Assembly (NCBI RefSeq): GCF_014873145.1
Contig: NZ_JADBEK010000001.1
Span: 5,208,001 to 5,272,000 of the forward strand
DNA: 64,000 nt
From: Nonomuraea angiospora
GTDB taxonomy: Bacteria > Actinomycetota > Actinomycetes > Streptosporangiales > Streptosporangiaceae
Direction of reading: 5' to 3'
Below, piece by piece: positions 34,336-44,690 of the stretch; the first letter of the stretch is position 1; each line of letters begins with the position of its first letter. Below the pieces are notes generated by a model, which did not search any database, had not been told where the DNA came from, and saw only the letters and a list, made by a program, of their open reading frames with translations. A program made the translations under genes and the position numbers.

Positions 34336-35677
34336 CCTGCGGCGCGCGGTGCGAAAGGTGCTGCCGGGCGTACGGGCCGACCTCGAGGCCCTCATCCGCA
34401 TCCCGTCCGTGAGCGCCGACCCGGCCGCGGCCGGGGAGCTGCGCCGGTGCGCGGAGCTGACGGCACAGCTCTTCAGGACCGGCGCCGCGCGGGAGGTGCG
34501 GATCCTGGACGACGTCCCCGGCGGCCCGCCCGTGGTCCTCGCCTCTTGCCCCGCACCGCCCGGCCGTCCCACCGTGCTGCTGTACGCCCACTACGACGTG
34601 CAGCCCGCCGGCGATCCGGCCCTGTGGTCGAGCGCGCCGTTCGAGCCGCGCGAAAGCGGTGGGCGCCTGTACGCCCGCGGGTCCGCCGACGACAAGGCGG
34701 GAATCGCCACCCACCTGGCCGCGCTGCGCGCGCACGGCGGGCGTCCGCCGGTCGGGGTCGTCGTCATCGTCGAAGGAGAGGAGGAGATCGGCTCCCCGAC
34801 GCTCGGCGCCTTCCTCGATCGGCATCGCGACGAGCTCGCCGCCGACGTGATCGTGCTCGCCGACTCCGAGAACATCGAAGCGGGCGTTCCTTCGTTCACC
34901 ACCACGTTGCGCGGCATGGCCAACTGCGTCGTCGAGGTGCGGACGCTGGCGCAGAGCGTGCATTCCGGCACGTACGGCGGGGCCGCCCCGGACGCGCTCA
35001 CCACGCTGTGCCGCCTGCTCGCCACCCTCCACGACGAGGACGGCCACGTCGCGGTGGGCGGCCTGGTCACCGGCCGCCCGCCGGAGACCGGCTACCCCGC
35101 CGAACGCTACAGGGCCGAGGCGGGCGTGCTCGACGGCGTCAAGCTGCTCGGCTCGGGCGGCATCCCCGAACGGGTGTGGGCCGGGCCCGCGGCGACCGTC
35201 CTGGCCATCGACGCGCCCCGCGTGTCCGGAGCCGCCAACGCCCTCACCGCCTCCGCGCGGGCCAAGGTGAGCCTGCGCGTCGCGCCGGGCGACGACGCGG
35301 TACGCGCCCGCGCCGCGCTGGCCGGGCATCTGCGCGAGCACGCGCCCTGGGGCGCACAGGTCGAGGTCACCGAGGCGGAGATCGCGCAGCCGTACGCGGC
35401 CGACACGCGGAGCACGGCCTTCGACGCGGCCCGCCGCGCCTACCAGCGGGCCTACGGCGTCGACGTGGTCGATCTCGGAGGCGGCGGCGCCATCCCGTTC
35501 GTCGCGGAATTCGCCGCCGCGTACCCGGGGGCCGCCGTCCTCGTCACGAGCCCCGGAGGCGATCCGGCCGCCCGCGCCCACAGCACCGACGAGAACCTGC
35601 ACCTGGCCGACTTCGAACGCGCCTGCCTCGCCGAGGCCCTCCTGCTCGCCGAACTCGCGGACCTGCCGGGCACATGA
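34325..35677 (+). CDS. M20-family metallopeptidase (dipeptidase-like)
   Basis: A 450-residue di-zinc hydrolase. Metal and catalytic residues visible: H89 and D91 in LLYAHYDVQPAGD, the bridging Asp in RGSADDKAGI, the catalytic/ligand acidic run EGEEEIGSP, the Asp in LADSENI, and the late His in ARAHSTDENLHL. The dimerisation domain (about 200-320) includes RVSGAANALT. This arrangement is that of CNDP/dipeptidase and deacylase-type M20 proteins. It overlaps the MFS gene and both face away from the LAL regulator, suggesting uptake and cleavage, or export after processing, of the same compound. Confidence 0.93.
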   Translation: MTDDLRRAVRKVLPGVRADLEALIRIPSVSADPAAAGELRRCAELTAQLFRTGAAREVRILDDVPGGPPVVLASCPAPPGRPTVLLYAHYDVQPAGDPALWSSAPFEPRESGGRLYARGSADDKAGIATHLAALRAHGGRPPVGVVVIVEGEEEIGSPTLGAFLDRHRDELAADVIVLADSENIEAGVPSFTTTLRGMANCVVEVRTLAQSVHSGTYGGAAPDALTTLCRLLATLHDEDGHVAVGGLVTGRPPETGYPAERYRAEAGVLDGVKLLGSGGIPERVWAGPAATVLAIDAPRVSGAANALTASARAKVSLRVAPGDDAVRARAALAGHLREHAPWGAQVEVTEAEIAQPYAADTRSTAFDAARRAYQRAYGVDVVDLGGGGAIPFVAEFAAAYPGAAVLVTSPGGDPAARAHSTDENLHLADFERACLAEALLLAELADLPGT

Positions 35678-35694
35678 CCCTTCGCATCACCAAC

Positions 35695-35710
35695 CGGACA
35701 ACAGTGTCCG
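35695..35710. promoter_or_regulatory. First CGGACA-type operator
   Basis: CGGACA and TGTCCG flank a four-base spacer ACAG. The same palindrome with longer arms lies 76 bases downstream. A TetR-like repressor site is the most probable reading. Confidence 0.6.
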
Positions 35711-35770
35711 CATGCTCGACATCGGCATGCCCCGAAGTCGACAACGATCAGTCAGGCGGGCTACATTGTT

Positions 35771-35790
35771 ACCGGACAATGCTGTCCGGT
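35771..35790. promoter_or_regulatory. Second CGGACA-type operator, perfect 8-base arms
   Basis: ACCGGACA and TGTCCGGT flank ATGC. The core is identical to the upstream copy (CGGACA, four bases, TGTCCG). It lies about 30 bases before the SDR-remnant start, where a repressor would block the promoter of the downstream operon. Confidence 0.7.
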
Positions 35791-35820
35791 TGTGATGCTC
35801 ACTCCAGACGGGGGAGGACG

Positions 35821-35964
35821 TTGAGCGCTCTCGGCAACGAGGTCTGCCTGATCACGGGCGCGGGCCCCGGCATCGGCCGGGCGCCGGCGGTCGCCTTCGC
35901 CAAGGCCGGCGCCGGGCAGGGCGGCGCGCTCGTGCCGGTGGACGGCGGCCGGTCAGCGGCCTGA
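35821..35964 (+). pseudogene. Short-chain dehydrogenase with internal deletion
   Basis: A 47-codon frame from TTG 35821 joins the cofactor-binding start of an SDR (NEVCLITGAGPGIGRAPAVAFA) directly to its C-terminal end (GGALVPVDGGRSAA). About 200 residues with the catalytic Ser-Tyr-Lys are missing. Frame is kept, so the message can still be read, but the product cannot be an enzyme. In TGxxxGIG the next residue is normally A or G-x-A; here R-A-P suggests extra change. It occupies the first position after the two operators and before the monooxygenase gene. Confidence 0.8.
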
Positions 35965-36024
35965 CTCGGCACCTGGCCGAGAGCGCCCCGATCTCCCCCT
36001 GATCCCCGAATCGGAAAGGCACCC

Positions 36025-37841
<1,817 letters not shown>

Positions 37842-37845
<4 letters not shown>

Positions 37846-39398
37846 ACCGCCGCAAGGCCGAGCTGCTGGTCCGGGCGCGTCCGCTGTGGGGGTCGAACGG
37901 CATGGCCTTCGGGCCCGACGGGCGCCTGTACGTGGCCCAGTTCCTCGCCGGTCAGATCAGCGCCGTCGACCTGGCCACCGGCGACGTCGAGGTGGTCGTG
38001 CCACCGGACGGGCCGCTGCACTCCCCCGACGACCTCGCCTTCGACAGCGACGGCGCGATGTACGTGACCGACCTCGTGCCGGGCCGGGTGTGGCGGCGTG
38101 ACCCGGCCGGGGACTTCACGCTCGTCACCGGCGAGATCACCGCGCCCAACGGCATCGCCTGCGTCGGCACCCGGGTGTTCGCCAACGAGATGATCCCGGG
38201 TGGACGCCTGCTGGAGCTGTCCCCGGCCGGCGACGAACCCACGGTGCTCACGGCGGGCCTCGCCATGGGCAACGCGATGCAGCTCGGCCCGGACGGGCGG
38301 CTCTACTACCCGCACATGCTCACCGGCGAGGTGTTTCGCATCCCGCTCGACGGCGGCGAGCCGGAGCTGGTGGCCGCGGACGTCCCGGACCCGGTCGCCG
38401 TGCGCTTCGACCGCGCCGGCGCCCTGCTGGTCCTCGCCCGCGGGGCGAGCGGGATCGTCACGCGCGTCGACCTGACCGGCACCGGCGACCGGTCGGAGAT
38501 CGTCAGCGAGCTCAAGGCCCTGGACAACGCCGCCTTCGACGCCGACAACCGGATGTTCGTCTCCAGCTACGCGCATGGCGGCGTCGCCGAGCTCGCGTCC
38601 GACGGACGTACTCGCCAGATCGTGCCCTGCGGCCTCGCCGGCCCCTTCGGGGTGACCATCGATCTCGGCGGCGGCGTCCACGTGGCCGACCACTACCGTC
38701 TCGCCCGGCCCGCCGACCGGCCGGACGAAGACGTCACCACCACCGAGCTGCTGACCTTCGTGCACGGCATCGCCGCCGACGGCGACCTGCTCCACACCAC
38801 CTCCCAGTACGGGCACGTACGCACCTACGACCGCCGCTCCGGCACGGTACGCACCCGGGCCGACGGCCTGGACCGGCCGCTGGGCATCGCCGTGCGCGCC
38901 GACGGCACCCTGCTGGTCGCCGAGTCCGGCGCCGGCCGCATCGTCGCCGTCGACCACGACGACCAGGTCAGCGTGCTGGCCGAGGGCCTCGGCCGCCCGG
39001 TCGGCGTGGCCGTCGACGCCGGCCAGTGCTGCTACGTCAGCGACGAGCAGCTCGCCGCGGTGTACCGCGTCGAGCACGGCGTGCCCGTCCTGCTCGCCGG
39101 CGGGCTCGGCACCCCGCAGGGCATCACCGTCCACGACGGCACCCTGTACGTCGTCGAGACCACCCACCGCCGCCTGCTCGCCATCGACCTCGCCACCGGC
39201 GACGTGGAGGTCGAAGCCGACTCGCTTCCGGTCGCGCCCGCGGCCGGCCTGACCGGCCCGGAACCCGGCCTGTTCATCCCGCCCGGCCTGCCCGGAATGC
39301 CGCGGCCGTTCGCCGGGATCGCGGCCACGGCGGACGGCTCCCTGATCATCGCCGCGAACGGCGACGGCAGCGTCCTGCTCCTGCACCCCGAAGGCTGA
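37842..39398 (+). CDS. SMP-30/NHL-type double beta-propeller protein
   Basis: A 518-residue protein with repeated strand pairs such as NGMAFGPDGRLYVAQF, PDDLAFDSDGAMYVTDL, LGIAVRADGTLLVAESGAG and AGIAATADGSLIIAANGDG. Blade spacing gives about twelve blades, that is, two six-bladed propellers of the gluconolactonase/SMP-30 or strictosidine-synthase kind. Its ATG overlaps the monooxygenase stop (ATGA), so the two are made together. As lactones are the usual product of Baeyer-Villiger enzymes and SMP-30 proteins are often lactonases, a lactonase role is a sound inference. No signal peptide is seen. Confidence 0.85.
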
Positions 39399-39409
39399 TG
39401 TCACGGCGG

Positions 39410-39441
39410 TGGGGCGTGCCGCCTGCCGGCGGCACGCCCCA
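39410..39441 (+). terminator. Strong GC-rich terminator hairpin
   Basis: TGGGGCGTGCCGCC and GGCGGCACGCCCCA form a perfect 14-base stem with the loop TGCC, beginning 12 bases after the stop of the propeller gene. No T tract, as usual in actinomycetes. Confidence 0.9.
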
Positions 39442-39544
39442 TGCGCGGGCTACCCGTCAGCGGACGATGCCCTGGGTATCGATGCGGTCGCCGTCCCAGT
39501 CGCCGGTGATGGGCAGGTCGGCGGCGTCGCCGGCCGGTCCGGTC

Positions 39545-40024
39545 TCAGCAGGACTGGCTGCGGACGTGGGCGTCCTGATGGGTGGAGATCTTCATCCAGT
39601 ACCCGGCGGGCAGGCTGAAGTCCTTCCACACCCAAACGCCAGGAGGTGTCCACGTGGCGATCCTTCCCGAGGCTTTGCACGCCACGTAGAAGCCATCCCA
39701 GTCCTGGTCCCTCGGTGTTTCCTCCCCCGGTGCCAGACGGCGCCACTTGGAGCTCGACTCGGGGCCGTCGGCGGTGAAGTTCCTGATCGCCCACACATCG
39801 CGGCTGCTCTCGTTCATGACCGAGCCGCAGATGTTCCCGACGCAGCCACCTTGCACCTCGACGTCACCGTCCGGACTCGCGGAGCCGATGGAGGCGTCCT
39901 GCGGAGGCGCAGGGTCGGCGTGGGCCGGTAGCGTCCCCATTGGCCAGACAATTAACGCGGCAATTCCCGCCGCGACGACGGACGCTCGCGCCGATACGGA
40001 AGTCGCCGTTCTGCTTTTGCGCAT
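39545..40024 (-). CDS. Secreted cysteine-containing hypothetical protein
   Basis: A 159-residue exported protein from ATG 40024 (AAGGAG nine bases upstream). Signal peptide about residues 1-36 ends in PAHA. The mature part has five cysteines (GGCVGNICG, VACKAS and the C-terminal QSC), so disulfides are likely, and many aromatic residues (WKRR-like, DWDGFY, WVWKDF). I do not recognise the family. It is divergent from the membrane-bound XRE/glycosidase-fold gene (177 bases between starts), which makes it a candidate target or partner of that protein. Confidence 0.6.
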   Translation of the reverse strand: MRKSRTATSVSARASVVAAGIAALIVWPMGTLPAHADPAPPQDASIGSASPDGDVEVQGGCVGNICGSVMNESSRDVWAIRNFTADGPESSSKWRRLAPGEETPRDQDWDGFYVACKASGRIATWTPPGVWVWKDFSLPAGYWMKISTHQDAHVRSQSC

Positions 40025-40201
40025 CTTGAGCCACTCCTTTGAGGTCATGGACAGTCGGGTCACTTTTCAAGACTGCCGAGGAGGTCGCCCGTCCGGCGAC
40101 CTTCTCCTCGCAAGTTGGGACGGCTGGGAAACGACGCATGCTGTGAGCTGCGGGAACCGGTGTATCGCGGGAAAGATCTTCAATTGCTATCGTGATGGGA
40201 C

Positions 40202-41878
40202 ATGCCATCGTGGGAGCTGGAGAAGCTCATGGCCGGAGTGTCGCACCAGGATGAGTTGGGGCAGCTCTTACGAGAGATCAAAGAGCGCAGTGGCCGCAGT
40301 TATGAGTGGATCGGCAAACGCATAAACGCCAGCAAATCAACGGTTCATCGATATTGCTCCGGCCAGAGCATTCCGCCGAATTTCGCCACCGTCGAGCTGA
40401 TCGCGACGGCGTGCCGGGCCGATCGGGACGAACTGGTTCGTCTCCATCGCCTGTGGATAGAGGCCATCGCCACCGCGGCACCGGAGAAGGCCGGCGATTC
40501 ACCGCCGGACACGGGATCCGCCCCGGACACGCCACGCGAGCCGGCTCATTCCGGCTCGACGCCAAGCCGAGGAAGCCGGCATGCGGTTGTGCTGATGAGT
40601 GTGGGGCTGCTCATCTCGTGTCTCCTGGTGCTGACGGCGAGCTCTTCTCCGCTCACCTCGACGGCCTCCCGTGGTCAGGTGCAGCGAATAACGGGCCCGA
40701 GTTGGGTGCTGCCACCGGCCCCTGTGCCCAGAACCCTGTTCGGGGTCACCGTCAACAGCGCCACCGGTGCCATGCCGTCATTCAAGGTGGGCGCCGTACG
40801 GCTGTGGGACAGCGCGACCCGGTGGTCGCAGATCGAGCGGCGGCGAGGGGAGCTCGACTGGTCGACGCTCGACCGCCAGGTGGCCGGTGCGCGGCGGGCG
40901 GGACTGCCGGTGCTGTTCGTGTTCGGAGGCACGCCCGCCTGGGCCAGCCCGAACGGCTCGCGCGCACCCTACCCCGAGGGCGCCCGCGCCGCCCCTCCGG
41001 ATGACCTCGCCGACTGGGACGCCTTCGTCAGCGCGACGGGCGACCGCTACGCCGGGCGGATCGAAGCGTACGAACTGTGGGCGCTGGGCAACGACCACCG
41101 GTTCTACACCGGAGACGTTGAAACGCTGGTGGAGATGACGCGGCGGGCGAGTCGGATCATCAAGGCCGCCGACCCGCAGGCCACCGTGGTATGCCCAGGT
41201 ATGGGCAGGTTATGGACGCACGCAGGCCGGGACGCGATGCGGCGCTTCGCCGAACTCGGCGGCTACGCCCATTGCGACGTGGCCGGCATCAAGCTGTACC
41301 AGCGCACCGCTTCCGATCCTCCGGAGACCATGCTGGAACTGGCGACCACCGTCAACCGGGTGCTCCACGGGGCAGGAGTTCACCCGCCCGTGTGGAGCAC
41401 GGGCACCAGCTACACGATCACGCTGCAGGATCCGCTCGACGCCGTCACCGCCCGCGACTACGCCGTCCGCTACTTCCTCGCCGGCCTCTACTTGCGCGAC
41501 CTGAACCTCGAACGGATGTACTTCTACAACTGGGGCGGCGCGAAGATCCCCCTCGTCCTCCAGGTCGAGGGCGGCGCGCCGACCGCGGCGGCGCTGGCCG
41601 TAGAGCGCCTGCAACACTGGCTCGCTCCCGCCCGCAGCCGGTCGTGCGGCCAGGGGGGCGCCATCGGCCTTCCGCACAACGTCTGGCGGTGCGAATTCAC
41701 GATCTCGGGCGACCGTGAATCGCATCTGGCCGCCATCATCTGGACGAGCACGGGTACGGCGCGGATCACATCTCGCGGGGAGGGCGAGGCACACCGGCTC
41801 GACGGGACGTCACGGCGCGTGCGCCCCGGGGACGCCATCGCCGTGGGCGAGGATCCGCTTTTCGTCGAGTACGGGTAG
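40202..41878 (+). CDS. Membrane-spanning XRE regulator with external glycosidase-like domain
   Basis: A 558-residue protein of unusual build. Residues about 15-90 are an XRE helix-turn-helix (LLREIKERSGRSYEWIGKR, then STVHRYCSGQSIPPN). A Pro/Ser-rich linker leads to one transmembrane helix at 128-147. The outer part (about 175-558) is a TIM-barrel of the GH-A clan, close to GH39/GH5 by pattern: FGVTVNS, VGAVRLWDSATRWSQIE, LDWSTLDRQVAGARRAGLPVLFVFGGTPAW, IKLYQRT and a beta domain at the end. The two usual Glu positions appear changed: the strand-4 WNE site reads ELWALGND (291-298) and the strand-7 TE site reads VWSTGTSY (397-404). It may sense a carbohydrate and act as a one-component regulator. 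ATG 40202 has a moderate ribosome binding site. Confidence 0.8.
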   Translation: MPSWELEKLMAGVSHQDELGQLLREIKERSGRSYEWIGKRINASKSTVHRYCSGQSIPPNFATVELIATACRADRDELVRLHRLWIEAIATAAPEKAGDSPPDTGSAPDTPREPAHSGSTPSRGSRHAVVLMSVGLLISCLLVLTASSSPLTSTASRGQVQRITGPSWVLPPAPVPRTLFGVTVNSATGAMPSFKVGAVRLWDSATRWSQIERRRGELDWSTLDRQVAGARRAGLPVLFVFGGTPAWASPNGSRAPYPEGARAAPPDDLADWDAFVSATGDRYAGRIEAYELWALGNDHRFYTGDVETLVEMTRRASRIIKAADPQATVVCPGMGRLWTHAGRDAMRRFAELGGYAHCDVAGIKLYQRTASDPPETMLELATTVNRVLHGAGVHPPVWSTGTSYTITLQDPLDAVTARDYAVRYFLAGLYLRDLNLERMYFYNWGGAKIPLVLQVEGGAPTAAALAVERLQHWLAPARSRSCGQGGAIGLPHNVWRCEFTISGDRESHLAAIIWTSTGTARITSRGEGEAHRLDGTSRRVRPGDAIAVGEDPLFVEYG

Positions 41879-41939
41879 AGGTGTGTATCGCCCTCCCCCG
41901 CTCGCTCAAGGCGTGGCGGCGCGACCTTGTACCGCGTCC

Positions 41940-42662
41940 ATGACCATTGTTCGCCAAGGAAAACAGCGGCAATCTGATGAAGTGCTGACATCTCCGTCTT
42001 CTGAGGGTGACCCCGAGCTCGGCGATCAGAACCGGCCGCCGGCCAAGACGCTCTTCGCATGGGGATTGGACCTCGTCAAGGGGTTCGCCGCCGGTGCCGG
42101 CGTCGTCCTCGCCGTCCTGTTCGGGTGGGCGATCGTCGTGGGCTTCATCCTCGGGATCATCGGCGCGCTGCTCGGCATGGACGCCAACAGCCCCGAGCTG
42201 GACAAGCTCTTCGACGACTACTTCGAGCTGGTGTACTACGGCCTGCCGGGTCTCGCGGTCGTGGTCGGGGGCGGCGGCTGGGGCATACTGCGCCTGCTGG
42301 AGAGGCGCGAGGAGCGGGCGGAACGGCACACGATCGTGCTGGAGACCAGGGCCAAGGCCGTCCAGGACGTGGTGCGCGAATCGGCGAGCGTGTCGCAGGA
42401 CCTCGACCAGGAGATCGCCGAGAAGCTCGCCCGGCTCAACGAGCTCAACGCCCGTCTCGAAGAGCTGCGTAAGGAAGTCCTGCTGACGGAGGAGCAGACC
42501 AGGATGGTGGACGTCGTCATCGGCAGGCACCTGGTCGGCCAGGCCAGGGCGCAGCTCGTGCAGCAGGTGGTCTTCCTGGTCCTGGCCTTCCTGCTCGGCT
42601 TCGTCGTCAACTGGCTGTCCACACCGGCGCTCGACACGCTGAAGGGCTGGTGGACCACCTGA
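41940..42662 (+). CDS. Membrane protein with central coiled coil
   Basis: A 240-residue protein. Two hydrophobic helices lie at about 45-75 (GAGVVLAVLFGWAIVVGFIL) and 95-110, followed by a charged coiled coil at about 115-195 (LLERREERAERHTIVLETRA, EIAEKLARLNELNARLEEL) and a last helix at about 205-225 (VVFLVLAFLLGFVVNWL). It has no catalytic motifs and no recognised family. It starts 61 bases after the XRE/glycosidase-fold gene in the same direction, so they could share a transcript. Confidence 0.65.
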   Translation: MTIVRQGKQRQSDEVLTSPSSEGDPELGDQNRPPAKTLFAWGLDLVKGFAAGAGVVLAVLFGWAIVVGFILGIIGALLGMDANSPELDKLFDDYFELVYYGLPGLAVVVGGGGWGILRLLERREERAERHTIVLETRAKAVQDVVRESASVSQDLDQEIAEKLARLNELNARLEELRKEVLLTEEQTRMVDVVIGRHLVGQARAQLVQQVVFLVLAFLLGFVVNWLSTPALDTLKGWWTT

Positions 42663-42664
42663 GG

Positions 42665-42927
42665 CCGCCACGGCGATCGCCCTGACCACCGCCGCCACCT
42701 TCGCCGCCCAGCCGGCCACCGCCGCGAGCCAGGCCGCCGCCGTCTGCCCGGCCGGTTACCTGTGCCTGCAGCCGAGCGTGTCGTCGGCCAGAACCGTGCT
42801 CGTCAAGCAGGGCGACAGCCGGTCCTTCTCCGGCGGGCTGCAGGTCAGCCAGGTGTCCAACCAGACCGGCGCCGGTGAGCCCGCTGGCGGCACGTCGGAC
42901 TGCAGTAGCGGGGTGGCCGCCCGGTAG
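42665..42927 (+). pseudogene. Remnant of a secreted peptidase-inhibitor I36-like protein
   Basis: Starting right after the stop of the membrane gene, one frame gives a signal-peptide end (TAIALTTAATFAAQPATAAS) and then CPAGYLCLQPS, the typical start of I36-type inhibitors or small exported Cys proteins, followed by LVKQGDSRSFSGGLQVSQVS. No start codon remains and the second Cys pair is lost. The 3' part is antisense to the TetR gene. It is a truncated gene. Confidence 0.55.
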
Positions 42928-43606
42928 CCCGCTCCGGCAGCGGCGTCCCGCATTCCCCGCAGTGCCGCGGAGCGGAGGTTTCGTGACGTGACGGCGAGGA
43001 CGCGTCACGAAACGACTCGGGTTTCGTGACGGTGCGGGCACGCAACCCGTCCACCAGCAACCGCACCAGCCGGGCGCCGCGGGCCTGGTCCCGGTGCGCG
43101 GCACGCAGGGCGGCGCCGCCGACGACGAGCGCCGACAGATCGTCCACCCGTACGTCCGCGCGGATCACGCCTGCCTGTCTCGCGTCGTGCAGCAGGCGCT
43201 CCAGGGCCTCGTGGAAGCGCCGTGCCGCGGCGGCCAGCACGGCGCGCGGCCAGCTCCGGTCACCGGTGAGCGCGTCGCACACGTGCTGGCGGCCCGCCGA
43301 CTTCTCGATCACTTCGAGCAGGAAGCCGAACAGCGCGTCACCGGGAGCGGCGCGGGCGCGCCAGCGATCGGTGGCGGCCACCAGAGCGTCGAGGTGTTCG
43401 GCGAGCACCGCCTCGAGCAGGATGTCCTTGCTCGGGAAGTGCCTGTAGACCGTGCCGGCGCCGACCCCGGCGCGCTGCGCGATCCGGCCGAGGGACGCCT
43501 CGGGCCCCTCCTCGGCGAACACCCGCATCGCCGTGCGCAGCACGAGCTCCCGGTTGCGGCGGGCATCAACGCGCCCGGCGGGCGCTGCGAGCGGGGCTGC
43601 TGTCAT
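42845..43606 (-). CDS. TetR-family regulator with C-terminal zinc-ribbon tail
   Basis: A 253-residue regulator. The N-terminal helix-turn-helix is NRELVLRTAMRVFAEEGPEA and GAGTVYRHFPSKDILL (about residues 18-65). The ligand domain ends near 200. A 50-residue tail with HCGECG and RYCSPTCRQRAHRRR adds a small Cys4 zinc knuckle, a feature seen on some actinomycete TetR proteins. The DNA between the two parts holds repeated GTCACGAAA sequences. It is divergent from the NmrA-type gene (84 bases), its likely target. ATG 43606 is preceded by AAGGA. Confidence 0.9.
   Translation of the reverse strand: MTAAPLAAPAGRVDARRNRELVLRTAMRVFAEEGPEASLGRIAQRAGVGAGTVYRHFPSKDILLEAVLAEHLDALVAATDRWRARAAPGDALFGFLLEVIEKSAGRQHVCDALTGDRSWPRAVLAAAARRFHEALERLLHDARQAGVIRADVRVDDLSALVVGGAALRAAHRDQARGARLVRLLVDGLRARTVTKPESFRDASSPSRHETSAPRHCGECGTPLPERATGRPPRYCSPTCRQRAHRRRSGWTPG
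42979..43030. repeat. Three copies of TTTCGTGAC inside the TetR gene, a fourth at its start
   Basis: TTTCGTGAC occurs at 42979-42987 and 43022-43030, and its reverse complement GTCACGAAA at 43004-43012 and again at 43607-43615, directly before the TetR start codon. The two copies at 43004 and 43022 make a perfect 9-base inverted repeat with a 9-base spacer. Confidence 0.8.
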
Positions 43607-43690
43607 GTCACGAAATCCTTGTCTGCGGCGGCGAAACGGGTGGAGCATTCCGGGACCGAGCCAGTATCTCCCACATCTCCGGAGGGCACC

Positions 43691-44608
43691 ATGACCACCG
43701 CCACACCAGCCGGCGCCGACGCTCCGATCCTCATCACCGGCGCCACCGGCAAACAGGGCGGCGCCACCGCCCGCCGGCTGCTCGCCGGAGGCCGCAAGGT
43801 CCGCGCGCTGGTGCGCGACCCGGCCGCGCCGGCCGCCGCCGAGCTGGCCGCCGCGGGCGCCCAGCTCGTGCGCGGCGACTTCGACGATCCGGCGAGCCTG
43901 CCACCCGCGCTCGACGGCGCCGCCGCCGTGTTCGGCGTGCCACCGGTGGCCTACGGGCCGGCCGGACCGCAGACGGAGCTCGAGGTGGCCCGTGGCCGGG
44001 CGTTGATCGACGCCGCGGCCAGGGCGGGGATCGAGCAGGTCGTGTTCAGCACCGTCGCCTCCCTTTCGGGCGCGTCGCGGTGGTCGGAAAGCAAAGTGCT
44101 GATCGAGGAGTACCTGCGCGACCACGTGGCGCTGCCCACCGTGCTGCGCCCGGTCCGGTTCATGACGAACTATCTCGGCATCAGCGTCGTCCGCATCGAC
44201 GGCATCTCCCCTGATGGCGTGCACCGGCACCTCTTCCCGCCGCACGAGCCCATGCAGGTCATCGCGCTGGAGGACATCGCCGAGTTCGCCGCGCTCGCGT
44301 TCGCGGACCCCGCCCGGTTCGCCGGACGCACCTTGGAACTGGCCGGCGACGAACCGACCCCGGTCGAGGCCGCCGCCGCGATCGCTGCGGCCACCGGCCT
44401 CCCGATCCGGTACGAGCAGCTCACCGACGACGAGACCGCCCGGCTCGGCCCGGAGATCGCCGAGACCAAGAAGCGCTGGGAGGCCGGTCAGCGCTGGCAC
44501 GCCGACATCGAGGCATTGCGAGTCATCCACCCTGGTCTGCGCACCCTCGCCGACTGGCTCGCCGAATCCGGCGCCGCCGCCGTCCGCGCCCACGTCACCA
44601 CCGCATGA
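43691..44608 (+). CDS. NmrA/NAD(P)-binding quinone-oxidoreductase-like protein
   Basis: A 305-residue Rossmann-fold protein. The NAD(P)-binding motif is ILITGATGKQGGATARRLL (about residues 13-31), followed by VRALVRDP and the NmrA-type VFSTVASLSGASRWSESKVLIEEYL and TVLRPVRFMTNY blocks. Members act as redox sensors or as quinone or hydroxyl-reducing enzymes; the typical Tyr-x-x-x-Lys is replaced by W-S-E-S-K. ATG 43691 has GGAGGG upstream. Control by the divergent TetR protein is probable. The last codon overlaps a short ORF. Confidence 0.92.
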   Translation: MTTATPAGADAPILITGATGKQGGATARRLLAGGRKVRALVRDPAAPAAAELAAAGAQLVRGDFDDPASLPPALDGAAAVFGVPPVAYGPAGPQTELEVARGRALIDAAARAGIEQVVFSTVASLSGASRWSESKVLIEEYLRDHVALPTVLRPVRFMTNYLGISVVRIDGISPDGVHRHLFPPHEPMQVIALEDIAEFAALAFADPARFAGRTLELAGDEPTPVEAAAAIAAATGLPIRYEQLTDDETARLGPEIAETKKRWEAGQRWHADIEALRVIHPGLRTLADWLAESGAAAVRAHVTTA

Positions 44609-44664
44609 CGGTCACCGACGCCGTGCTCCCCGCGATCGGCGACCTGGTGGCGCGGACCCGGTGA
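44605..44664 (+). pseudogene. Short coupled ORF, probable start of a deleted gene
   Basis: ATG 44605 overlaps the TGA of the NmrA gene (ATGA) and opens 19 codons (MTVTDAVLPAIGDLVARTR) that look like the N terminus of a larger protein. It stops at 44662 inside the terminator stem. The original second gene of the operon was probably lost here. Confidence 0.45.
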
Positions 44665-44690
44665 CCCCGGCGTGCCGCCGCGGGGTCACC
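44660..44690. terminator. Two-way terminator between convergent operons
   Basis: GGTGACCCCG (44660-44669) and CGGGGTCACC (44681-44690) form a perfect 10-base stem with an 11-base loop. It covers the stop codons of both the short ORF and the convergent hydrolase gene. Confidence 0.8.
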
